From: an uncultured Cellvibrio sp.
GTDB taxonomy: Bacteria; Pseudomonadota; Gammaproteobacteria; Pseudomonadales; Cellvibrionaceae
Length of the DNA: 64,000 nt
Direction: 5' to 3'
Assembly: GCA_946480695.1 (NCBI GenBank)
Contig: CAMLKG010000019.1
Span: 16,413 to 80,412 of the forward strand
Part shown: positions 1 to 8,011 of the stretch, piece after piece
Numbering within the stretch: the first letter of the stretch is position 1
Layout of the letters: every line of letters begins with the position of its first letter
Notes under the pieces: model-generated
The model's input: only the letters and a program-made list of their open reading frames with translations
Databases searched by the model: none
What the model was told of the DNA's origin: nothing
Made by a program: the position numbers and the translations under genes

Positions 1-172
1 GTGAGTATAGTTCAGCACCGCATAAATGTTCGATAACAATCGCCTCGCTATCAAAGGCAATATTCGTTCGGATTACAAGGAAGGGAATTTTTACCGGGTC
101 CGTTGCCAAGGGACAACAAGGAGAGGACAAAACCAGGCAGAAAGGCACGTCCTTGTGGTCATAGTCGATCAA
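1..172 (-). CDS. Partial unknown ORF, coupled to aldehyde dehydrogenase
   Basis: On the minus strand a reading frame stays open from the end of the aldehyde dehydrogenase gene to the window edge. It has no upstream ATG or GTG in frame. The likely start is a TTG at 172 that overlaps the upstream stop codon, and a GTG at 148 is the alternative. The visible start reads LIDYDHKDVPFCLVL and I do not recognise a family. In degradation operons the neighbour of this dehydrogenase is usually 4-hydroxy-2-oxovalerate aldolase, but these residues do not look like the start of that enzyme. The overlap suggests translational coupling. The assignment rests only on the open frame and its position. Confidence 0.35.
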   Translation of the reverse strand, partial: MIDYDHKDVPFCLVLSSPCCPLATDPVKIPFLVIRTNIAFDSEAIVIEHLCGAELYS

Positions 173-1161
173 TATTCCATTTGAAGCCCGGTTTTGATTG
201 CTGGCATTTTTTGCGATTGACGCGACGCCAACAAACAAGTTGCGTAATGTTCGGCAACAGCGATTGCCGCACAATTAATAATGTCGAGGTTACCGGCGTA
301 TTTAGGCAGGTAATCGCCCAAGCCTTCCACACTTAAATCCACCCGGATACCCCCGTCAATCACCAGCGGTGAAGATTCGAAACGATAACCGGGAACATAA
401 CGCTGGATACGCATGAGCATTTCATTTAAGGGCCCTTGCAAGGCATCCAGATCCGCCGCATCGCACCAAGCGGTCACGCTGGTAAACATGCGGGTTTCCA
501 AATTCACTTCATCCACATGGAGCTCAACATCAAACTCATCCACACCCGTGTATTTGCGTAAGCCGGATTTGGTGTTGTGATAATACTCATCAATATTTGC
601 GAGTGTGCCCGGCCCTATGGAATTTGCGGAAACCACCGAGGATACCGAAATCTTTTTCACCCCGGGAATGTAGCGTGATAACACATGTGCAACCGGAATG
701 GACGATTGCCCGCCGCACGAAACCATACTGATATTGCGGTGCTCCAGGGCTTCCTGCATTCCCAGTGCCGGCACACAACATTCACCAATTTGGGACGGGG
801 TCATGTCAATGGCGAGTATGCCCAATTCGTCAAATAATTTGGCGTGCTCTTTGTGATAAGCCGCGGAGGTCGCATCGAATACAATGTCACATCGGTTGCC
901 GGGCTCCAAAAACGCATTAATTCCCTTATCCGATACTTTAACACCCAGGTTTGCTGCATAGGTCATGCCGGCGGAATCAAGGTTCCGGCCCGCAAATAAC
1001 ACGCATTCCAATTGCGATGACCGCTGCACTTTAGCTAACAAATCCGCACCTATTTTTCCCGTGCCGATAATTCCCACCCTTAATTTTTCTGCTTGCTGAT
1101 TTTTTTCAAAAATAGTCGAATTTAAAAAATTACCACCTAACAGGGATTTAATGAACTGCAT
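169..1161 (-). CDS. Acetaldehyde dehydrogenase (acylating)-like
   Basis: The product resembles the MhpF/DmpF family, which oxidises an aldehyde to an acyl-CoA with NAD and CoA. Residues 28-40 form the Rossmann start (RVGIIGTGKIGADLL). The catalytic cysteine is expected in the SCGGQ motif near residue 149. DAT and DGGIRVDL motifs typical of the family follow. The length of 330 residues is slightly above the usual 305-320 because about 25 residues precede the Rossmann fold. The start at 1161 is supported by an AAGGA ribosome site 6 bases upstream, so the extension looks genuine. The partner gene is not the usual aldolase, so a biosynthetic role, as for the nikkomycin homologue that reduces picolinate, is as plausible as aromatic degradation. 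The substrate is unknown. Confidence 0.8.
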   Translation of the reverse strand: MQFIKSLLGGNFLNSTIFEKNQQAEKLRVGIIGTGKIGADLLAKVQRSSQLECVLFAGRNLDSAGMTYAANLGVKVSDKGINAFLEPGNRCDIVFDATSAAYHKEHAKLFDELGILAIDMTPSQIGECCVPALGMQEALEHRNISMVSCGGQSSIPVAHVLSRYIPGVKKISVSSVVSANSIGPGTLANIDEYYHNTKSGLRKYTGVDEFDVELHVDEVNLETRMFTSVTAWCDAADLDALQGPLNEMLMRIQRYVPGYRFESSPLVIDGGIRVDLSVEGLGDYLPKYAGNLDIINCAAIAVAEHYATCLLASRQSQKMPAIKTGLQMEY

Positions 1162-1708
1162 AATTAATCCTTAAAAATTATCTCATTAGCCGATTCGTTA
1201 ACTCGGTGGGAAATAATGCAGCCCAAAGATTTCACAATCATTTAAACGTGAAAATAACGGAAAGCTGTTTTCGCGAACCAGCTCTCAGAACAAAGAATTT
1301 AACTTACAAGTGTTTTTTTTATTGCTAGAAATTAAAATCCGCACCAAAAAATAGACGCGTTTTATTAATCAGATAAATGATTTAGCCGCAACGCTGCGCG
1401 ACTTCTATAAACCCGGTTAATTTACTTTCATCTCACGTTTATCATCCGGGAAACAATTTAAGCGACATTTTTTCTATGGATCAGAGAATACGCCTATTAA
1501 AAAAGTGAACAGGTCGCCATAATCGCGCGCCATTAAACAAATTTGGTTTTCAGGCGGATCAAGGTCCGTCCGAAGAAGTGTGAAAGCAGTAGAAATCCCT
1601 GTTTCGCTGAGATGGTCTGTCCATAGTGGGCGGATAAACTACTTTGATCTGAGGTTTTGTCGAAGTAAAAGGTAATTTTTTGACAACTGACACCCAAAGG
1701 AGTCGCAA
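1162..1708. other. 547-bp divergent intergenic region
   Basis: This AT-rich gap separates two divergent units and must hold both promoters. I see no ORF with a ribosome site and no clear paired -35/-10. An imperfect inverted repeat (CCGA...GTTAAC...TCGG type) lies at about 1192-1208, close upstream of the aldehyde dehydrogenase start, and could be an operator. An AAAGGAG ribosome site at 1696-1702 serves the GTG start at 1709. Nothing else is recognisable. Confidence 0.4.
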
Positions 1709-2965
1709 GTGGTTAAGCAACCCAAGCATTACTTTGAGGCCATATTGGGAGTTAATGCGCCTTGGTCAGTACAGGACGTTGCGATCGACGAAAAAAATCG
1801 AATTATCCAAATTGAACTCTCTTACCAAATTGAAAAATCCCGCTTTTCTTTCTTTTCAAAAAACTCCGACACCCACAATAACCGCATTTCCGATGCCGGC
1901 TTTTCAAAACGCTGGCTGCATACCAGCATCGGCAATTACGCTTGTCATATAGTGTCCAACTTCTATGATCAAAGCACCGCAGGTTCAGGCATCAGCAAGG
2001 AATCCTTATTGCAGCCAGGCTTTGTTGGCGATGCAAATCGTAATTACACCCACGAATTGCGTCAGCAAGTAGCGCTTTCACATATTCGCGGCTTAGGGCC
2101 CGACGCAATTGCCAATATGCTGCGGGTAGACCAACAGGCGGTAGAAGAAATCATTGGCGATGTTGAAAAAACACCCGAGTCATATCGCATGGCAACTTGT
2201 TTGCCCATGGAATCCGATCCTATTTGGGAGAACATGATCTACGACAGGTTTCACCTGAAAACCCAATTGTTTTCATTGAAACTCCTGCTTTCCAAGTTAA
2301 AGCTGACGATGATCGACCCCAAGATTGAAACGCGGATATCTGACTCGGTCAATGAATTGCGTAAATTTTTCATTTCACATGCCAATTCATTGGATACCGA
2401 GTTCAGCCAAATCTGCGCGCTTTCAACCAAAAAACAATCCGTTGAGGAACGTCGCAGTACGGTGACCAAACTCGTACTGCCATCGTTGAAAAATAGTATT
2501 TGGTTAAAGCTCATCAGCGCCAAAATTGACCTTGGCTCTAATAACATGCCGTTGAATTTATTCCTGGTGAGATCGCGACACGCATTTCAAAATACGCAGG
2601 ACAACAGTGTTCGCGTGGAAGTATTAAATCAATTGCGTGAGTTTTTTCGCAAAAATGCGCGCAACCTGAAACAGGAACTGATCCAGATCAACCAAATAAT
2701 GAATGCACCGGAAGAACATCAGCTCAGCTTACCGGATGAGCGCAGCGATGTTTGGAAACGTATCCTTAAAGATGACACATTCATTCCAAGTGCACATATT
2801 GCCTATAAATTACTGCTTTCTAATTTGCGCTCGCAAATCCTGATGAACCCTGATCCGGTTGTTGAACTCAATGCGGTTAGGCGAGTAAGAGATTTCATGA
2901 AGCATAACCAGCGATTCATGCAGCAAGAACTTCGCATGGTGATTAACAATGGGTATGCAAACTAA
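1709..2965 (+). CDS. Unknown: ISL3-like N-terminus, HTH, three helical repeats
   Basis: I do not recognise this 418-residue protein as a whole. Residues 8-50 (EAILGVNAPWSVQDVAIDEK) resemble the extreme N-terminus of ISL3-type transposases. Residues 113-155 (ELRQQVALSHIRGLGPDAIA) look like a helix-turn-helix. No DDE catalytic core follows. Instead, three related segments of about 65 residues occur at about 169-236, 262-328 and 346-412. Each runs IW-x-x-(I/L), then an LxLLLSxL-type helix, then LRxFFxxNxxxLxQEL. It starts with GTG behind a strong AAAGGAG site. The next gene begins 22 bases after its stop, so the two are probably co-transcribed. A DNA-binding or scaffold role is inference. No signal peptide or membrane segment is visible. 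Confidence 0.75.
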   Translation: MVKQPKHYFEAILGVNAPWSVQDVAIDEKNRIIQIELSYQIEKSRFSFFSKNSDTHNNRISDAGFSKRWLHTSIGNYACHIVSNFYDQSTAGSGISKESLLQPGFVGDANRNYTHELRQQVALSHIRGLGPDAIANMLRVDQQAVEEIIGDVEKTPESYRMATCLPMESDPIWENMIYDRFHLKTQLFSLKLLLSKLKLTMIDPKIETRISDSVNELRKFFISHANSLDTEFSQICALSTKKQSVEERRSTVTKLVLPSLKNSIWLKLISAKIDLGSNNMPLNLFLVRSRHAFQNTQDNSVRVEVLNQLREFFRKNARNLKQELIQINQIMNAPEEHQLSLPDERSDVWKRILKDDTFIPSAHIAYKLLLSNLRSQILMNPDPVVELNAVRRVRDFMKHNQRFMQQELRMVINNGYAN

Positions 2966-2987
2966 GTAACCTGCCAGGAGAGCTTGT

Positions 2988-4013
2988 ATGGCACAAGATA
3001 CTGATATTCGTATTCGTAGCGCTTTGGTAACACGCGACCAAGCCGTGGAAAAAATTAACCGCGGTGAATACCTGGTTATTGCCGCGGATGAGAGCGTATT
3101 AAACGATCTGCCTTCAGGAAACTGGATTGCGGGAACCATCCCCTACTTCATGACCACTGAAGGTGGCAAGGCTGACCGTGAGCATGTTTTTATCAACACC
3201 ATCGAAGGTATCCAACCCAGTAATGCTCCACGCATTACCCTCTATGACGCGAATTCAATTTCGCGCATTGCACAGGAAGCCCCCGAGCACGGTTTTACCA
3301 TCGTCATTTTACCTGCTATGTCAGAAGTGCATTCATCCTATGCGCAAAATGCGCCCGATTATCCCAATATGTATTTCTCCCCGATTATCGGCTGGATTTC
3401 CGGGGTCCATTTGGATGATATCGGCAGTCGCAGTGCCAAGGTCGGCTTCGGTCCGGCACGTGGTATGCTGTTCGACCAGCAAGCAGTTGCTATGCATGTT
3501 CCCTTGCCTTCGAGCCAACTGGCCAATATCAATATTGTTAATTTATTTACCCAGGGCCAGGGGCCGGAAATTAAATTCAAATCCACCGGCTTTTCGGTAA
3601 GCGATTGCATTATTAATGGCGAACCGACCAACCTGGCGGATTATATCAAGTACGCCAGGATCGATACCCGCTTACCACTGGTCGCCAATTATTCAGGTGT
3701 GATGATTAACGTAAGTATCCAAAACCTGGATGAGGCTAACCGGAAAGTAGATTTATATGCGCCGGTGTTTAGTGATATCAGCTATCGCTTTGCCCAACCG
3801 GTCGATAATTACATTGAAAGCTTCAACAAAGAATTGTCAGCATCAGCCAGCGAAAATATTTCATTTTCGTGCAACTGCATTCTCAATTATTTGTATTCAG
3901 AATTAGAAGGTAAAAAGACGCGCGATTTAACCGGGCCAATCACCTTTGGCGAGGTTGCATACCAATTGCTCAACCAAACGTTGGTTTATCTCAATTTAAG
4001 CGGCTCCCGCTAA
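2988..4013 (+). CDS. Unknown protein with FIST-like C-terminus
   Basis: This is a cytoplasmic-looking 341-residue protein of unknown function. The C-terminal part (about 285-338) contains ISFSCNCILNYL, an E-rich turn, GPITFGEVAYQ and a final NQTLVYLNL. This order resembles the end of FIST_C domains (FSC, then GF-x-x-x-GE, then a terminal hydrophobic strand), which occur in proposed small-molecule sensors. The N-terminal half (YLVIAADESVLNDLPSG, then GNWIAGTIPYFM) would match a FIST-like alpha/beta domain. It may belong to a described DUF family (possibly DUF6976), which I cannot confirm. An AGGAG ribosome site precedes the ATG. It is the second gene of a pair with the repeat protein, followed by a strong terminator. 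The family link is moderate and its function is not known. Confidence 0.75.
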   Translation: MAQDTDIRIRSALVTRDQAVEKINRGEYLVIAADESVLNDLPSGNWIAGTIPYFMTTEGGKADREHVFINTIEGIQPSNAPRITLYDANSISRIAQEAPEHGFTIVILPAMSEVHSSYAQNAPDYPNMYFSPIIGWISGVHLDDIGSRSAKVGFGPARGMLFDQQAVAMHVPLPSSQLANINIVNLFTQGQGPEIKFKSTGFSVSDCIINGEPTNLADYIKYARIDTRLPLVANYSGVMINVSIQNLDEANRKVDLYAPVFSDISYRFAQPVDNYIESFNKELSASASENISFSCNCILNYLYSELEGKKTRDLTGPITFGEVAYQLLNQTLVYLNLSGSR

Positions 4014-4029
4014 CCAATACCATAAAACG

Positions 4030-4056
4030 AAAACGGCGGTTAACCCGCCGTTTTTT
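4030..4056. terminator. Bidirectional rho-independent terminator
   Basis: A perfect 9-bp stem (AAACGGCGG with CCGCCGTTT) with a 5-base loop is flanked by A and T runs. It lies between the FIST-like gene and the convergent secreted-protein gene and can serve both. Confidence 0.9.
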
Positions 4057-4077
4057 ATGTCTACGTCAATCGTTTAT

Positions 4078-4602
4078 TTATCGCCCCGCCCCATAAGCCT
4101 GGATGTATTGCTGCAAGGTTTTTTCGTTGCGCTTGATAAATTCGATATCGCTGCGCGGTACCGCTAATACCGCCGGGTCTGCTTTTTCCTTTAATTGCCT
4201 GGCTTGCTCTTCCGTTACCTCGCCTAAATCACCCAATAAAAAATAAGCAGCGATAGCGTTGCCCAATCTGGTGCTTAAACGCATATATTCCCCTACGGAT
4301 TTCCATCCGTGTTTCTGGATAATATGGTTAGCCATCTCCTGCAAATTTTTGGATTTTAACAATGCATTTATTTTTTTATCCTGCTCCGCCGCGGATAATG
4401 CTTCGAAGGCTTTAATCTCGGTATCCGTGGAATTCATAGTATCGATTGCTTGCATAACCGGCGCTATGTCGCGATTGGTCTGCATCCAGCGCTGTACCGA
4501 TTGCGCGTTTAAGGTATTGTTGTTTGGCAATAGCTGCGCATTTACCCATCCGGCGAACCCCATCAGGACAAAAGCGGATAGACAAAATAACCATCTTTTC
4601 AT
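4078..4602 (-). CDS. Periplasmic protein of unknown function
   Basis: The product begins with a clear Sec signal peptide (KRWLFCLSAFVLMGFAGWVNA, cleavage near the NAQ). The mature part of about 150 residues is helical and hydrophilic and contains WMQTNRDIAPVMQAID and a C-terminal QQYIQAYGAGR. There are no cysteines in the mature part and no catalytic motif I recognise. The start is ATG at 4602, or GTG three bases upstream, both within range of an AGGGA site. It lies 18 bases downstream of a small membrane-protein gene on the same strand, so the two probably form a short operon. An envelope role is likely from the signal peptide alone. Confidence 0.7.
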   Translation of the reverse strand: MKRWLFCLSAFVLMGFAGWVNAQLLPNNNTLNAQSVQRWMQTNRDIAPVMQAIDTMNSTDTEIKAFEALSAAEQDKKINALLKSKNLQEMANHIIQKHGWKSVGEYMRLSTRLGNAIAAYFLLGDLGEVTEEQARQLKEKADPAVLAVPRSDIEFIKRNEKTLQQYIQAYGAGR

Positions 4603-4620
4603 CACATCAATTCCCTACAT

Positions 4621-5010
4621 TCAAGAAATACGCAATGTCACCGCGGTCGTGAGGGACCAAATCCAAAAGAAAAAGAAAACCAGGAAGGGAGTCAATATGC
4701 CCAGCGATAAACCGGCAACACCTTTACCCTCGTAATAGGGATAAAACACAAATAATTGAATCAGGGTTGGAATCAATGCAATGACAAAGCTACGGGCGAA
4801 CAAGCTGCCGGAAAAAATGGGTAATAAAAACAAAAGCCCCCACAAGCCTCCCCACAGGATACGGGGATACATCCAATGGGGCGACACCGAACCGGGAAGG
4901 TTTACGTTAAGTGACTGGGTGATCCCATAACGCGTAAACAACCACATGACCACACACATCACCAAACCACCGAGACACCCGGCACCAAATACCGTTAATG
5001 CATTTTTCAT
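4621..5010 (-). CDS. Small multi-spanning membrane protein, unknown
   Basis: About 129 residues with four likely membrane segments: near residues 4-25 (TVFGAGCLGGLVMCVVMWLF), 48-66, 72-92 and 101-124 (TPFLVFFFFWIWSL). The longer frame to 5094 adds a hydrophilic, poorly coding-like stretch, so MKNALTVFG at 5010 is the better start. It lies upstream of the secreted-protein gene on the same strand. I do not recognise a family. Lone four-helix proteins of this size are often uncharacterised DUFs, so I give no function. Confidence 0.65.
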   Translation of the reverse strand: MKNALTVFGAGCLGGLVMCVVMWLFTRYGITQSLNVNLPGSVSPHWMYPRILWGGLWGLLFLLPIFSGSLFARSFVIALIPTLIQLFVFYPYYEGKGVAGLSLGILTPFLVFFFFWIWSLTTAVTLRIS

Positions 5011-5138
5011 AGCTATTACCCGAACAAATACTGACCAATTGCTACTGCCAACCTTTGACATTAGCGCCATCGATAATAGCCGACAGTGTAGCACTGCAAA
5101 TTAACACTTGGTTACACGAAGTCATTAGTTTGAGCTGC

Positions 5139-5144
5139 TACAAT
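5139..5144 (+). promoter_or_regulatory. Candidate extended -10 of the ABC exporter gene
   Basis: TGCTACAAT matches an extended -10 element (TGn plus TACAAT), 33 bases upstream of the exporter start at 5177. No good -35 lies at the usual distance, so this is tentative. Confidence 0.3.
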
Positions 5145-5176
5145 AGCGGCTCAATTTGTAAACAGTGAAGTCAGCC

Positions 5177-7006
5177 ATGTTTCGTTTTTTTGAAAGCCTG
5201 ATCAAACCCTTTCCACCGCAAGAACCCACCACGCCCCCCAAAACCCTCTACTCCTTTTGCCGGCATTACAGTCGCGGCGCTGAATTATATTTATTGGGCA
5301 TGGCAATATTTACCGGGTTAATCGCTGTGCTTGAAGTATCGCTGTTTGGATTCCTTGGCAACCTGGTGGATTCGCTTAATAAGCATTCACCGGCAACTTT
5401 TTGGAGCGACTCCCGCCAGGAATTAGTGTGGATGGCATTAATCCTCCTGGTTGGGCTGCCGGTATCAGTGTTAATGCACTCGCTATTAATGCATCAAACC
5501 CTATTGGGGAATTTCCCGATGCGTATTCGCTGGCAGGCGCACCGCTTTTTGCTCGGCCAAAGCTATCAGTTTTACCAAAATGAATTTGCCGGCCGCATTG
5601 CAACCAAGGTAATGCAAACTGCACTTGCGGTGCGCGAAACCATCATGAAACTGCTGGATGTTTTACTCTATGTAATGGTGTATTTCGGCAGTATATTGGC
5701 GCTGGCTTTTTCGCTCGATTGGCGACTCGCATTACCCCTGATCGCCTGGTTTTTTGCCTATTGCAGCCTGCTTTATTATTTCCTGCCGCGCCTTTCCAAA
5801 ATATCCACCCGACAGGCCCATGCCCGCTCCGACATGACGGGCCGCCTGGTTGATACCTATACCAACATTTCCACAGTGAAATTATTTTCCCACTCCAACC
5901 GCGAAGCAGAATATGCAAGGGAAGGCATGGAGTATTTCCTTTCCACTGTACATCCGCAAATGCGCCTTGCCACCCTGCTGGGCACAGCGGTATGGGTCAT
6001 TAACGTAATATTGATATTCGCCATTGCCGCGACTTCCCTGTGGTTGTGGTCCAGTGCCGCAATTACCACCGGCGCGATTGCCGCAGCCGTGGGGTTGGTA
6101 TTGCGCTTAAACGGAATGGCGCAATGGATTATGTGGGAAGTCTCCGCCCTGTTTGAAAATATGGGCACCGCGCGCGACGGTTTAAATACCCTGTCACTTC
6201 CACGCGAAGTCCAGGACAACCCCAACGCACCGGCAATCGACATTACTCGCAGCGAAATTGACTTTAACGCTGTGAATTTTAATTACGGGAAAGCATCGGG
6301 TTTATTGGAAAACTTTAATTTGCATATTCAATCCGGCGAAAAAATTGGTTTGGTGGGGCGCTCAGGCGCAGGCAAATCCACCCTGGTAAATTTGTTGTTA
6401 CGTTTTTACGATGTGGATTCCGGCACAATCCTGATTGATAACCAAAATATTGCCAATGTAAAACAGGAAAGCCTGCGCGCCCATATCGGTATGGTGACCC
6501 AGGACACCTCGCTGCTTCACCGCTCTATTCGCGATAACCTCCTGTACGGAAAGCCCAATGCAACTGAAGAGGAAATGATTCGTGCCGCCCAACAGGCGGA
6601 AGCCCATGAATTCATCATGAACCTTGTAGATAACGAGGGCCGCAAAGGTTATGACGCGCACGTGGGCGAACGTGGGGTGAAACTTTCCGGCGGCCAACGC
6701 CAGCGCATCGCCATTGCGCGGGTGCTTATTAAAAACGCACCGATTTTAATTATGGATGAAGCGACTTCAGCGCTGGACTCGGAAGTGGAAGCAGCGATCC
6801 AGGCCAATTTAACCACCCTGATGCAAGGCAAAACGGTAATCGCCATTGCGCATCGGTTATCCACCATTGCGGCGCTGGATCGTTTGATTGTGTTGGATAA
6901 AGGCCGGATTATCGAGCAAGGTACACACAATGAATTGCTTGCACTCAATGGTGTTTATGCCCATTTATGGGCGCACCAATCCGGCGGGTTCCTGGGTGAA
7001 TTTTAA
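5177..7006 (+). CDS. ABC exporter, fused membrane and ATPase domains
   Basis: This is a half-size exporter of 609 residues in the MsbA/multidrug class, working as a homodimer in the inner membrane. The N-terminal half carries about six membrane helices. The ATPase has Walker A GRSGAGKST near residue 394, a Q-loop VTQD, the signature LSGGQRQR and Walker B ILIMDEATSALD followed by the H-loop AHRLST. The ATG at 5177 is preferred to an in-frame GTG at 5165. The conserved FRFFE start follows it directly. It is transcribed alone between a divergent membrane-protein gene and a terminator. The substrate cannot be read from the sequence: lipid, peptide and drug export are all possible. Confidence 0.9.
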   Translation: MFRFFESLIKPFPPQEPTTPPKTLYSFCRHYSRGAELYLLGMAIFTGLIAVLEVSLFGFLGNLVDSLNKHSPATFWSDSRQELVWMALILLVGLPVSVLMHSLLMHQTLLGNFPMRIRWQAHRFLLGQSYQFYQNEFAGRIATKVMQTALAVRETIMKLLDVLLYVMVYFGSILALAFSLDWRLALPLIAWFFAYCSLLYYFLPRLSKISTRQAHARSDMTGRLVDTYTNISTVKLFSHSNREAEYAREGMEYFLSTVHPQMRLATLLGTAVWVINVILIFAIAATSLWLWSSAAITTGAIAAAVGLVLRLNGMAQWIMWEVSALFENMGTARDGLNTLSLPREVQDNPNAPAIDITRSEIDFNAVNFNYGKASGLLENFNLHIQSGEKIGLVGRSGAGKSTLVNLLLRFYDVDSGTILIDNQNIANVKQESLRAHIGMVTQDTSLLHRSIRDNLLYGKPNATEEEMIRAAQQAEAHEFIMNLVDNEGRKGYDAHVGERGVKLSGGQRQRIAIARVLIKNAPILIMDEATSALDSEVEAAIQANLTTLMQGKTVIAIAHRLSTIAALDRLIVLDKGRIIEQGTHNELLALNGVYAHLWAHQSGGFLGEF

Positions 7007-7015
7007 GAATTTTTG

Positions 7016-7048
7016 GGCGGGTTGGATTAACCCGCCGAATTATTTTTT
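7016..7048 (+). terminator. Terminator of the ABC exporter gene
   Basis: A perfect 8-bp stem (GGCGGGTT with AACCCGCC) with a 5-base loop is followed a few bases later by six T. It lies just after the exporter stop and overlaps the 3' end of the convergent gene. Confidence 0.7.
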
Positions 7049-7285
7049 AACGAAGTAAGTATCCCATATCAACAAAACCACACCGATAAAAAAACCGATG
7101 TGGGCAAGCATGGCACCGATTGCAAATATCCAGCTTGATACAACTGGATCGCTATTTTCCCCGCCAAAATACGTAAAAAACATAATGGGCAATGCGCAAA
7201 CCACAACCAGCATGAGGCTCAGTGCAATAATTTTAATGCCGCGCGGGGAATTACTACGCAAAACTGTACGAACAGGGTTCCACAT
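7040..7285 (-). CDS. Small two-helix membrane protein, unknown
   Basis: About 81 residues with two hydrophobic segments, near residues 18-40 (IIALSLMLVVVCALPIMFF) and 50-76 (WIFAIGAMLAHIGFFIGVVLL), joined by a short loop (GGENSDP). The ATG at 7285 is used. An in-frame GTG at 7297 would overlap the end of the upstream DUF2058 gene. The gene follows that one directly on the minus strand, so co-transcription is likely. No family is recognised. Confidence 0.6.
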   Translation of the reverse strand: MWNPVRTVLRSNSPRGIKIIALSLMLVVVCALPIMFFTYFGGENSDPVVSSWIFAIGAMLAHIGFFIGVVLLIWDTYFVKK

Positions 7286-7290
7286 GCGGC

Positions 7291-7836
7291 TTACCACATC
7301 AAGTCATCGGGAATGACATAATCCTTGTAAGGATCGTCTTCATCCATTTGTTGCGCTGATTTGGTATTAGCCACGACAACGGCATGTTGGTCACGCTGCG
7401 CAATCTTATCGGCAACGATACGTGGAACCAATTCATATCCCTCCCCCAGTTTTACCACTGCCAGCACACCGCGGATAATTTGTTCCTGCACCGTTTTGGA
7501 AACGCGGATTTTTTTAATCAACTTCCCATGGGTAAAGTTGTATTCCACATCATTTTGACCGGCACCTTTCGGCTGGCGATGGTTTTCGATTAATTGCTTG
7601 ATTTGCGCCGCTATGGCTTTTTGCTGGAGTTCCAGATCCCGTTGGCGATTTAATTCGCGGTCGCGCTCGGCTTTTTCCGCGCGCGCCTGTTCGGCAGAGA
7701 GTTTTATTTCGTCCGCCTTTTCTTCGCTTGAGCGACGCGCCACATTGGCCTCTTTACGTTTTTCTTTATTGGCTTGCTTGGCTTTTTTCGGGTCTATTAA
7801 GCCGGCTTTTAACAGTTGGTCTTGCAGGGAGGCCAT
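7291..7836 (-). CDS. DUF2058 family protein
   Basis: The N-terminus MASLQDQLLKAGLID followed by a Lys/Glu/Arg-rich helix (KKAKQANKEKRKE) and the C-terminal KLIKKIRVSKTVQEQI and YELVPRIVADKIAQRD are characteristic of DUF2058 (YaiL-like), a soluble family found across gammaproteobacteria. Residues about 15-95 should form a long charged coiled coil, followed by a small alpha/beta domain. The start at 7836 is chosen over 7857 because it matches the family start and has an AAAGAGAA site upstream. The molecular role is unknown, although a nucleoid- or RNA-related role is often assumed because of its charge. Confidence 0.85.
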   Translation of the reverse strand: MASLQDQLLKAGLIDPKKAKQANKEKRKEANVARRSSEEKADEIKLSAEQARAEKAERDRELNRQRDLELQQKAIAAQIKQLIENHRQPKGAGQNDVEYNFTHGKLIKKIRVSKTVQEQIIRGVLAVVKLGEGYELVPRIVADKIAQRDQHAVVVANTKSAQQMDEDDPYKDYVIPDDLMW

Positions 7837-8011
7837 AGCGATTCTCTTTACAATCACATGTTAAATTTGGATAAGGGTGGGCGGCTATTATGCCAGCATA
7901 GGAGCACCGGCACCTACCCCAATTCACCCGCTACCATAACCAATATAAGCTTTAGCCGATACGAAAAAAGGAGCGGCTGGTATCATTCGCATACATTGTC
8001 AGGCATACCAC

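Noticed and set aside
103..336. 77-residue plus-strand frame at the left end
   Set aside because: It lies opposite the aldehyde dehydrogenase and its coupled partner frame, has no ribosome site and is not family-like.
1709..2965. ISL3 transposase or insertion sequence
   Set aside because: Only the first 50 residues resemble ISL3. There is no DDE core, no terminal inverted repeats and no target duplication visible.
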